Of a stretch of 8,613 nt of DNA, positions 1-6,014 are shown piece after piece (positions within the stretch are counted from its first letter, which is position 1; each line of letters starts with the position of its first letter). The notes under the pieces were generated by a model that saw nothing but the letters and a program-made list of their open reading frames with translations, was not told where the DNA came from and made no database searches. Made by a program: the position numbers and the translations under genes. Source of the stretch: Methanobacterium sp. (lineage in GTDB: Archaea > Methanobacteriota > Methanobacteria > Methanobacteriales > Methanobacteriaceae). The DNA lies in assembly GCA_028682985.1 (NCBI GenBank), contig JAJRAE010000064.1, forward strand, positions 1-8,613, written 5' to 3'.

Positions 1-830
1 CCTGAGTCAGAGCCTGTGCTGCCCATCATTATCATGGGAGGGTAATCTGATATATGAGCAAGATTATCCCCTCCAGCTATGGTTTCAGGTATTGAGTTGA
101 TTTTATCAGCGAAGATATTGGTATTCACCCCCAGTTCTCTTCTTATTTTCTCAGTGAGTTTCTGGTTCTGTATATGAACCTCCCGAACATCCTTCTCAGT
201 AGCATCTAAATAGTTTAGGATGTTCTGGACGAATTGGGGGTTCTCATCAAGAGAACCGTGCAACATAATGCCCACCACATTACCTTCATCATTACGAACG
301 CCAGAGAGGACTTTTTGGTCATTATCCTGATAATTCACTCTTCTTACCCGGGAATAGCATAAAGGGGTGGCTTCTCCCTGTATTTGACCATAGGTGTGAC
401 AGTGAAAACCGGTTACTTTGTCTCCTATCATCCCCTTAGTTAGGAAGGATTGGTCAACAATTTCTGCTTCTACCCGGTCGTTGCTTATCAGAGGGCTGAA
501 AGTCACATCAAGCAGTCCCATTCCCTCTTTAATAATGGGACAGGGTGATTTTCTCCCGATGTTGGTGCTCTCGGCCAGAAGCTGAAAACCAGAGCACATG
601 CCCAATATAAAGCTGCCCCGGACTGCTAACTTTTCTACTTCTCCCTGTAATTCTGGGGTGATGTTTATTGATTCAACCATACTCCCACCCGGCAGTATAA
701 GTCCATCCAATACTTTATGAGCCTTCACACCCTTGACCAGCCCATACTGATTAACAGTATGAGTGGGAAGATTACCAAAATCCTCAAACAGAGGTAGAGA
801 ACCTTTTACATAGAGAATACCTATTTTCAT
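1..830 (-). CDS. CobB/CobQ-type glutamine amidotransferase with a following P-loop NTPase domain (partial)
   Basis: Begins at the ATG complementary to 828-830 and stays open to base 1, so only the first 276 codons are visible. Residues 1 to about 205 form a class I glutamine amidotransferase domain: an oxyanion-type LPGGS at 46-50, the nucleophile elbow GMCSG with Cys79, and the LHGSLDEN stretch with His191, which matches the HG-L-F-E-N signature of CobB/CobQ rather than the Cys-His-Glu triad of other class I enzymes. A linker of about 60 residues follows, then a hydrophobic strand running into GSTGSDSG (270-277). This resembles the Walker A loop of the CobQ/dethiobiotin synthetase family, with the expected Lys just outside the window. 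CobB and CobQ carry the NTPase first and the amidotransferase last, so the order here is reversed. The product probably uses glutamine and ATP to amidate a carboxylate; the substrate cannot be told. It starts 42 bp after gatA with only a weak ribosome site (AAAGTGGA), so it is probably cotranscribed with gatA. Confidence 0.82.
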   Translation of the reverse strand, partial: MKIGILYVKGSLPLFEDFGNLPTHTVNQYGLVKGVKAHKVLDGLILPGGSMVESINITPELQGEVEKLAVRGSFILGMCSGFQLLAESTNIGRKSPCPIIKEGMGLLDVTFSPLISNDRVEAEIVDQSFLTKGMIGDKVTGFHCHTYGQIQGEATPLCYSRVRRVNYQDNDQKVLSGVRNDEGNVVGIMLHGSLDENPQFVQNILNYLDATEKDVREVHIQNQKLTEKIRRELGVNTNIFADKINSIPETIAGGDNLAHISDYPPMIMMGSTGSDS

Positions 831-872
831 GCGAATTCCACTTTAGTATTAAAAATAAAATTTATAGGAAAT

Positions 873-2249
873 TTAATCTAACGCCTCATATGCGGCCATT
901 AACTGCACTATTTTACCATCTTCCAGTGGTTTAGCCTGGAACTGCAGTCCCACGGGTATTCCATTTACTTCCCCTGCTTTCATGCTGGCAGCGGGTATGC
1001 CGGCCAGGTTGGCTATGACGGTTAGTGTATCATAGGCATACATCTCCATAGGTTCCAGGGAAGTACCAAGTTTGTGGGGCAATTTGGGTACAGTGGGGCC
1101 TACAATGGAATCAACATCCTTAAGGAGTCTAGTTATTTCTTTTCTGATGAGTGAACGGGCCTGCAATGCTTTTTTATAATATTTTCCGCTGTACTCCTTC
1201 TGGCTGATGTAGGAGCCTATATGGATCCTTCGGAGAACTTCCTCTCCACAGACGTCCTCTATTTTATATCCGTATTTTCGGCCGTCATATTTTCGGGTGG
1301 CTGAGAAGAACTCAACATAGTTAATGAGGTAGTAGGTGGGCAGGCATAAATCGACGTAGTCAAAGCTTAATTCAACTACTTCAGCCCCTGCCTCTTCCAT
1401 TTTATTGATGGAATCTTCAATAATATTAACTATAGCTTCATCTGATACTTCCAGAAACTGCTTCACCACCCCCAACCTCATCCCTTTAAGGGAGTCTGGC
1501 GCATCACTGGTGAGTTCAGTGAATTGGGGTAGTTCCCAGTTTATGGTGGTGCATTCCCGGTCATCAAACCCAGCCATTATATCCAACATTAATGCAATAC
1601 CCCCGGCGTCCGAAGCAAAGGGCCCGATCTGATCCAGGCTCATGGCCAGATCCAGAAGCCCCTGCCTGGATACTGCCCCGTAAGTGGGTTTATATCCCAT
1701 AACCCCACAGTGTGATGCAGGGTTTCGTATTGATCCACCGGTGTCTGAACCTATGCTCAGATCACAAATCTGGGCAGCCACTGCGGCTGCGCTTCCACCA
1801 CTGCTCCCCCCAGGGATGCGTCCAGGAGCTGCCGGGTTCTCGGTGGGTCCAAAGTAAGAGGTTTCTGTGGAGCTTCCCGCTGCAAATTCATCCATGTTGG
1901 TAACCCCAATGATTATACCATCTTCTTCTTTTATCCGGTTTACCACAGTGGCATTGTAGCTTCCCAGATAGTTTTCCAGTGTACGGGATGCTGCTGTGAT
2001 GTGGAAGTCCTCCACGTTAATGTTGCTCTTGACACCGATAACCATGCCAGCTAATTTACCAACAGATTCTCCATTTTTTATACGGTTATCGATGTTTACT
2101 GCTGTCTCCCTGGCTTGATCATAATCAGTTTCCAGATATATATTTAAACTGGAATTCTTCCTATCTATTTCCTTATTATACTGTTCCAGATTTTCTAATG
2201 CAGTTAATTCATGATTTTTAATAATTTCAGTTTTCTCTAGAATATTCAT
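873..2249 (-). CDS. gatA: Asp-tRNA(Asn)/Glu-tRNA(Gln) amidotransferase subunit A
   Basis: Amidase-signature enzyme of 458 residues, within the usual range for archaeal GatA. In the GatCAB complex it releases ammonia from glutamine or asparagine, which GatB uses to convert mischarged Asp-tRNA(Asn) (or Glu-tRNA(Gln)) to the amide. Methanogens generally use GatCAB for Asn-tRNA and GatDE for Gln-tRNA, so the Asn role is favoured. The Ser-cisSer-Lys triad is complete: Lys74 in GVKSN, Ser149 in PGGSSGGS and nucleophile Ser173 in GSDTGGSIR. The family's C-terminal GIPVGLQ stretch is present. The start is well supported: AGGTG at 2258-2262 lies 8 bases before the ATG. Neither gatB nor gatC lies in this window, so this is an unlinked gatA. 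The next gene downstream is another glutamine-dependent enzyme. A non-tRNA amidase is possible but less likely given the match along the whole length. Confidence 0.93.
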   Translation of the reverse strand: MNILEKTEIIKNHELTALENLEQYNKEIDRKNSSLNIYLETDYDQARETAVNIDNRIKNGESVGKLAGMVIGVKSNINVEDFHITAASRTLENYLGSYNATVVNRIKEEDGIIIGVTNMDEFAAGSSTETSYFGPTENPAAPGRIPGGSSGGSAAAVAAQICDLSIGSDTGGSIRNPASHCGVMGYKPTYGAVSRQGLLDLAMSLDQIGPFASDAGGIALMLDIMAGFDDRECTTINWELPQFTELTSDAPDSLKGMRLGVVKQFLEVSDEAIVNIIEDSINKMEEAGAEVVELSFDYVDLCLPTYYLINYVEFFSATRKYDGRKYGYKIEDVCGEEVLRRIHIGSYISQKEYSGKYYKKALQARSLIRKEITRLLKDVDSIVGPTVPKLPHKLGTSLEPMEMYAYDTLTVIANLAGIPAASMKAGEVNGIPVGLQFQAKPLEDGKIVQLMAAYEALD

Positions 2250-2310
2250 GGAATTTACACCTAAACAGTTTGGATGGTTAAAAATTGGCTAAATTTAATA
2301 TAGACGATGG
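2250..2310 (-). promoter_or_regulatory. Putative gatA promoter and ribosome binding site
   Basis: Read on the minus strand, a TATA-like TATATTAAAT lies at 2293-2302. Placing a start about 25 bp downstream of its centre gives transcription near 2272 and a leader of about 22 bases that contains AGGTG at 2258-2262, 8 bases before the gatA ATG. The rest of the 150-bp gap up to 2399 is AT-rich and shows no other gene or RNA that I can recognise. Confidence 0.5.
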
Positions 2311-2399
2311 ATATGTTCAATTCAAATAAGCTTTAATAGATTTGATTATTAATTTTAATGGCCCAGTATAAAAATTTGATGAATTATTCCTTATCTATC

Positions 2400-2412
2400 T
2401 TAAAAAAAGTAG
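2400..2412 (-). terminator. Possible T-tract terminator at the end of the DUF1624 gene
   Basis: The minus strand carries seven T in a row (complement of 2402-2408), overlapping the last Phe codons and the stop. Oligo-T tracts alone can terminate archaeal transcription. No hairpin is seen, so the call is weak. Confidence 0.25.
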
Positions 2413-3176
2413 GATAGATTTACAACACCTAATAAGTATAATAAAACTATCAGGATGGGTTGATGTATGAAATAAATAATTAGGGAATGTCTTCCCAGGA
2501 AGGTGAATATTTTAATTGATGAATATCTGGATAGGTCTGGTAAAACGTATTTTCTTTTGTAATTTTGGTATAATATGCTTCCCATAAATATTCCCATGGA
2601 AATCACTCCCAGCCAGGGTAATAACGGGAAATAATCAACTGTATACAGATTCTGGGGGATAAATCCCAGCCACAGAAGCCACTGGAAGTTGAAGGTGTAA
2701 CCGGCCAGATAAATACCGCTGATTATTAAAATCAGACCGGTAAATAAATTCAAGTATCTGTATTTTTCATTTAACTTTAATAAAGGATAACCCAGTATTA
2801 TGGCCAGTCCAATGAAGTGTAGAATTCCAAATATTATGAACTCAGATGGTATGAATATCCATGTAGCCAGGGTGATGAATAAACCCAGTGAGAATATCCA
2901 AACACCTCTTTTAAGATATTTCATGAAAAATTCACTGCTTGTTTTAAAGGTTCCGAGATTTTCAGAGCGTGCATAGCTTAAGTAAAGGGATATTCCCACC
3001 AGGAAAATAAATATTCCAGCAATTAAGCGAGGAAAAAACCATAAAATACCTGATGTAAGATCAAGAGGTAATATTCCAAAGAAGCTTAGATCGAAGAGGA
3101 AATGAAAAATTATCATTAATATAACGGCTATTCCTCGTAAAAAGTCTATTTCCCAGAATCTTTGGTTTAATTTCAA
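2400..3176 (-). CDS. HGSNAT/DUF1624-type multi-pass membrane protein, putative acyltransferase
   Basis: 258-residue integral membrane protein with about seven hydrophobic segments (roughly 12-32, 43-66, 91-108, 113-134, 141-160, 185-203, 228-250). The N-terminus W-E-I-D-F-L-R-G (8-15) followed by a helix with His25 is the hallmark of the heparan-alpha-glucosaminide N-acetyltransferase catalytic family. Other family-like features are GILHFIG at 117-123 and the last-helix motif GRHSLIIYFIHQP at 228-240. By family it may move acetyl groups from cytoplasmic acetyl-CoA to a sugar at the outer face. A role in envelope or pseudomurein sugar modification is only a guess. The start codon is TTG (complement of 3174-3176): GGAGA at 3187-3191 lies about 10 bases before it, and an in-frame stop at 3183-3185 rules out a longer form unless a rare ATT is used. 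It stands 150 bp upstream of gatA and probably has its own promoter. Confidence 0.8.
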   Translation of the reverse strand: MKLNQRFWEIDFLRGIAVILMIIFHFLFDLSFFGILPLDLTSGILWFFPRLIAGIFIFLVGISLYLSYARSENLGTFKTSSEFFMKYLKRGVWIFSLGLFITLATWIFIPSEFIIFGILHFIGLAIILGYPLLKLNEKYRYLNLFTGLILIISGIYLAGYTFNFQWLLWLGFIPQNLYTVDYFPLLPWLGVISMGIFMGSILYQNYKRKYVLPDLSRYSSIKIFTFLGRHSLIIYFIHQPILIVLLYLLGVVNLSYFF

Positions 3177-3318
3177 TATAATCTATTCTCCAAAATTTTG
3201 TGTTACTCGAAATTACTTTATTAAGTAAATAATATAATTCACATTAAAAACCTTGGTAATTACTGCCCAAATTTAAAGGTTTTAAATTTATATCTATAAT
3301 TTTATGGAGAAACCAAAC
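3177..3318. promoter_or_regulatory. Divergent promoter region with inverted repeat
   Basis: Serves the minus-strand DUF1624 gene and the plus-strand dehydrogenase gene. For the plus strand, TATA candidates are CAAATTTAAAGG at about 3269-3279 and TTTAAATTTATA at 3281-3292. GGAGA at 3306-3310 stands 8 bases before the ATG at 3319. For the minus strand an AT-rich TTATATTATT-like box lies near 3229-3238, and GGAGA is at 3187-3191. An 8-bp inverted repeat, AAAACCTT at 3247-3254 and AAGGTTTT at 3276-3283, has its right arm touching the plus-strand TATA candidates. A separate perfect 8-bp palindrome GTAATTAC is at 3256-3263. Either could be an operator; in AT-rich DNA both could also be chance. Confidence 0.45.
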
Positions 3319-4311
3319 ATGTACGAAACCCTTCTTTTAAAACAAAGTGATATTAAAGAACTTAGTGATATGAAAGAAATTATTGAATATGTAGAAACCG
3401 CATATTCTGTGGATGCCAATCGTAAAGTGCAGATGCCCTCAAAAATGTACCTGTTTTTCAATAAATATGAAGGAGATCTTCGTATTATGCCCTGCTTTAT
3501 CAGGGGACTGGACCAGGCCGGTGTAAAAAACGTTAATGTACACACACGGAATACCAAGGAATACAATCTACCAACAGTTATGGGATTAATAGAGCTGGTG
3601 GACCCTAAAACAGGTTTCCCACTGGCAGTTATGGATGGAACCTGGATCACCAACATGCGAACCGGAGCAGCCGGTGGAGTGGCCACCAAATACCTGGCCC
3701 GGAAAGATTCCAAAGTACTGGGCCTGGTAGGTGCTGGAATGCAGGCTTTAACCCAGCTAATGGCCATTAAAGAGGTTATAGATATTGAAGAGGTGAAAGT
3801 ATCCTGCCGAACCTGTAACCACCGGGAAGCCTTCGCTAAAATGATCCGGGATAAATATGGACTAAATGCGCGCGCAGTGGAAACCATACAAGAAGCTGTG
3901 CAAGGATCAGATGTTATTTCCTCCACCACCCCCAGCCGGGTCCCCATAATTAAGAGAAGCTGGGTGGATGATGGAACCCATATAAACGCAATGGGAGCTG
4001 ACGCACCCGGTAAACAGGAGCTGGAAAGCCATTTAATTGAAAAATCCAAAATATTTATTGACTGCTGGGATCAGGCCAGTCATAGTGGAGAAATAAACAT
4101 ACCTGTCAGGGAAGGCACTATCCGGAAAAGCGATATAAAAGGCCGTATAGGGGAAATAGTTAATGGAGATAAACCAGGAAGAGAATCAGATACAGAGATA
4201 ACTGTCTTTGACAGCACTGGTCTGGCTGTGCAGGATATAGTTACTGCCTGGAACATCTGGGAGAAGGCCGTTTCAAAGGGTGTAGGTCTGAAGATTAACT
4301 TCTTAGAATAA
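3319..4311 (+). CDS. Alanine dehydrogenase / ornithine cyclodeaminase family protein (AF1665-like)
   Basis: NAD(P)-dependent enzyme of the ornithine cyclodeaminase/mu-crystallin family, 330 residues from the ATG at 3319. An in-frame ATG at 3304 would add five residues, but its own GGAGA sequence is ideally placed as the ribosome site for 3319, and the resulting ETLLL N-terminus fits the Archaeoglobus enzyme AF1665. From Met3319, visible features are QMPSK with Lys42 and GDLR with Arg55, counterparts of the AF1665 substrate residues Lys41 and Arg52. They are followed by MRTGAAGG, the nucleotide-binding GLVGAGMQ, NAMGADAPGKQEL and FDSTGLAVQD. These favour alanine dehydrogenase (alanine + NAD+ to pyruvate + NH4+) over ornithine cyclodeaminase, whose equivalent acidic motif is usually GDCPGKTE. 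A related amino or imino acid reductase cannot be excluded. A LysE-type exporter gene follows after 10 bp, probably in the same transcript, linking the enzyme to amino acid balance or export. Confidence 0.85.
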   Translation: MYETLLLKQSDIKELSDMKEIIEYVETAYSVDANRKVQMPSKMYLFFNKYEGDLRIMPCFIRGLDQAGVKNVNVHTRNTKEYNLPTVMGLIELVDPKTGFPLAVMDGTWITNMRTGAAGGVATKYLARKDSKVLGLVGAGMQALTQLMAIKEVIDIEEVKVSCRTCNHREAFAKMIRDKYGLNARAVETIQEAVQGSDVISSTTPSRVPIIKRSWVDDGTHINAMGADAPGKQELESHLIEKSKIFIDCWDQASHSGEINIPVREGTIRKSDIKGRIGEIVNGDKPGRESDTEITVFDSTGLAVQDIVTAWNIWEKAVSKGVGLKINFLE

Positions 4312-4320
4312 AAATTTTTT
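4310..4320 (+). terminator. A5T6 tract between dehydrogenase and exporter genes
   Basis: AAAAATTTTTT runs from the stop codon into the 10-bp gap. A T6 tract could cause partial termination in archaea and lower expression of the second gene. With such a short gap it may be no more than AT-rich spacer. Confidence 0.2.
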
Positions 4321-4321
4321 A

Positions 4322-4993
4322 GTGGAATTTAAAGTGCTAGAACTTGTTCTTTTTATCCTAACCTCCTTTGCTGTGGGATTATCTGGAGCACTGGTGCCCG
4401 GTCCCATGCTAACGGTAACCATTGCTGATTCTGTTAAGAATGGTAGTATAACTGGACCTTTAATGATATTAGGTCATTTTATAACGGAATTTTCACTGAT
4501 TATATTTATTATGGCTGGTTTCAGCTGGCTGGTGGGATCATCATCCGCCGCCATAATTATAGGAACCTTGGGTGGTGTGATGCTTATTTATATGGGATTT
4601 ACCACCTCCCGCTCGACAGTTGAACTGGAAACTCCGACTGATTTTGAAAATAAATCGGGTAAATATGGATCTGTTTTAAAAGGGGTGTTAACCAGCATCT
4701 CCAATCCGTACTTCTTCATCTGGTGGGCCACCATTGGACTGGCATTTCTATTTAAAGGTTTGGAAATAGCCGGCTTAGTGGGGCTGGTTGGATTTCTGGT
4801 AGGGCACTGGTCAGCTGATCTGGGCTGGTACAGCACTGTCTCCTTTTTCAGCAGTAAAGGTTCTCAGTTTATTAGTAGGGAACATTACAATCTTTTAATG
4901 AAAATCTGTGGACTATTCTTAATAGTCTTAGGTATATATTTCCTCTACATCTCCCAAACAAACATCCTAACAACTTTGGGGTTGATTACCTGA
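4322..4993 (+). CDS. LysE/RhtB-family amino acid exporter
   Basis: 223-residue membrane protein with about six hydrophobic segments (near 5-25, 45-67, 73-93, 122-145, 148-172, 192-212). The N-terminal ALVPGPM motif (24-30, PGP at 26-28) and SNPYFFIWW (127-135) are typical of the LysE translocator superfamily, as is a charged Asp in the fifth helix (GHWSADLGWY, Asp166). Members export amino acids or related small molecules using the membrane potential or ion gradients; the substrate is not readable from sequence. No ATG lies near the N-terminus. GTG at 4322 is used here but has no ribosome site. GTG at 4334 has AGTGGA 7 bases upstream and would give 219 residues. The close packing with the dehydrogenase gene suggests the two handle the same compound or that the exporter relieves its build-up. 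Confidence 0.87.
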   Translation: MEFKVLELVLFILTSFAVGLSGALVPGPMLTVTIADSVKNGSITGPLMILGHFITEFSLIIFIMAGFSWLVGSSSAAIIIGTLGGVMLIYMGFTTSRSTVELETPTDFENKSGKYGSVLKGVLTSISNPYFFIWWATIGLAFLFKGLEIAGLVGLVGFLVGHWSADLGWYSTVSFFSSKGSQFISREHYNLLMKICGLFLIVLGIYFLYISQTNILTTLGLIT

Positions 4994-5016
4994 ATTAAAA
5001 TCATAAACAAGAAAAG

Positions 5017-5068
5017 GATTAATTATATATGGGAAATCATTAAATTCATTTTTAGATAAGTGGTTATT
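5017..5068 (+). promoter_or_regulatory. Putative promoter of the HAD phosphatase gene
   Basis: TTAATTATATAT ends at 5030 and is preceded by the purine-rich GAAAAGGA (5011-5018), which fits an archaeal TATA box with a BRE-like element. A start about 25 bp downstream would lie near 5052, giving a leader of about 17 bases with only a weak GTGG before the ATG at 5069. The HAD gene is therefore probably transcribed separately from the exporter. Confidence 0.5.
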
Positions 5069-5866
5069 ATGGAAAAGGCCAAAGCAGTTGTTTTTGATAA
5101 CTCCGGTACTTTGATTAAACGTTATCGGGCTGTTAAGAATATGAGAACCGGTAAAATATGTGATCATGTGAGTTCCATTGATATAGTTGATTATAATGTT
5201 AACCGGGCTCTGGTTGTGCTCCAGACAGACCCATCTAAATGTATAATAAATGCCAGGCCCCACCAGACAATACATGATTTTATTAAAAGAAATAAACTAA
5301 AAACTGATGTCAGTTATTCCAGTGTAGATATCGATGAAAATAAAATTCTGGATATCATACAGGAAGACCCGTCCCAGGTGGCTGATATTCAGGACACCAT
5401 AAAGGCTGTGATGGATAAACATTACAATGTGCAGATTTGCAGTGGTTCCGGGTTCATCATGAACATCGATACCGGGATCATTGAGTTCATAATCACCGCT
5501 GGTGGTAAGCTGTTTAAAGAAGTTCCAATGGTAATCAAGGAACTAAAAAACAGGGGGACGGAGATTTATGTGGCATCTGGCGACCGCACCAAATCTCTGG
5601 AACAGTTGGCCCGTTTCATCCACATTTCTCAAGATAATGTTTGTGGAACTGCTGACTCACGGCAGAAGAGAGAAATTGTTCGCTATCTGAAAAAGAATTT
5701 CAAAGTGATGATGGTTGGAAACAGCGCCAATGACCTGCTTGCTATTGAAGAAGCAGATGTAGGAGTATTAACCCTACAGCAGGAAGAAACTGTTCCAGAA
5801 AAATTGTATAAAACCGCTGATGTAATTGTTTACAACTTAAAAGATATTCTGAAAATTGATTTTTAA
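5069..5866 (+). CDS. Soluble P-type-ATPase-like HAD phosphatase (MJ0968-type)
   Basis: 265 residues from ATG 5069; an in-frame GTG at 5060 would add three. No membrane helix is visible, so it is cytoplasmic. HAD motifs, numbered from Met5069: motif I FDNSGTL with nucleophile Asp10 and Ser (not Asp) at +2, motif II VASGD with Ser170, motif III Lys200 in RQKREIV, and motif IV MVGNSAND with Asp222. Motif spacing and the ending VMMVG..AND..A...ADVGV resemble the P-domain of P-type ATPases (DKTGT, TGDN, MVGDGxND), as in the Methanocaldococcus jannaschii protein MJ0968. About 155 residues separate motifs I and II. They take the place of an ATP-binding or cap domain but show no nucleotide-binding KGAPE-like motif. 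Asn at the first acidic position of motif IV is unusual, since that Asp normally binds Mg2+. It likely hydrolyses a phosphate ester or anhydride; the substrate is unknown. Confidence 0.83.
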   Translation: MEKAKAVVFDNSGTLIKRYRAVKNMRTGKICDHVSSIDIVDYNVNRALVVLQTDPSKCIINARPHQTIHDFIKRNKLKTDVSYSSVDIDENKILDIIQEDPSQVADIQDTIKAVMDKHYNVQICSGSGFIMNIDTGIIEFIITAGGKLFKEVPMVIKELKNRGTEIYVASGDRTKSLEQLARFIHISQDNVCGTADSRQKREIVRYLKKNFKVMMVGNSANDLLAIEEADVGVLTLQQEETVPEKLYKTADVIVYNLKDILKIDF

Positions 5867-5878
5867 AGGAAATGCGGG

Positions 5879-5920
5879 TCTACTGTAGAAAATATGAATT
5901 ACCTTTTTTCTACTGTAGAA
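5879..5920. repeat. Two direct copies of near-palindrome TCTACTGTAGAA, 30-bp period
   Basis: Copies lie at 5879-5890 and 5909-5920. TCTAC-T-GTAGA is an odd palindrome with one central base. A spacing of 30 bp puts both on nearly the same face of the helix, as in tandem protein-binding sites, but the arrangement is equally explained by the terminator hairpin. I did not notice a third copy in the window. Confidence 0.55.
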
Positions 5921-5928
5921 TCTTTTTT
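5879..5928 (+). terminator. Hairpin plus T-run terminator in a convergent spacer
   Basis: Bases 5879-5892 pair with 5906-5919 to give a 14-bp stem with a single central T-T mismatch (5884/5914) and a 13-base loop. The six-T run 5923-5928 follows closely. It starts 12 bases after the HAD stop codon. The two arms are also direct copies of TCTACTGTAGAA (5879-5890 and 5909-5920), because the sequence is nearly its own reverse complement. The remainder of the convergent spacer to 6014 is AT-rich with no gene that I can support. Confidence 0.6.
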
Positions 5929-6014
5929 AATAAACACTGTATGAGAATTTTAATACATTCAATGAAATTTTTAGGCCTAAATATATTAATTAAGTCCTTT
6001 TTTTACATTAACTA

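Noticed and set aside
1405..1903. Two short plus-strand reading frames (75 and 63 codons) opposite gatA
   Set aside because: Both are shadows of the conserved gatA coding sequence, with no ribosome site or family-like motif seen.
3304..3318. Upstream ATG of the dehydrogenase gene as the true start
   Set aside because: There is no ribosome site before it, and its own bases supply the GGAGA placed 8 bases before ATG 3319, where the protein start agrees with the AF1665-type N-terminus.
3294..4049. Minus-strand reading frame of 251 codons
   Set aside because: It lies antisense to the dehydrogenase gene, whose protein matches its family along its length. The antisense translation is Ser/Thr/Pro-rich with no recognisable domain.
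4588..5275. Two minus-strand reading frames (82 and 102 codons) opposite the exporter and HAD genes
   Set aside because: They overlap well-supported genes on the other strand, and the second crosses the HAD gene promoter. Neither translation has recognisable features.
5879..5920. Possible CRISPR-like repeat pair
   Set aside because: There are only two 12-bp copies with an 18-bp gap, no further units, and no cas genes. A terminator hairpin explains them better.
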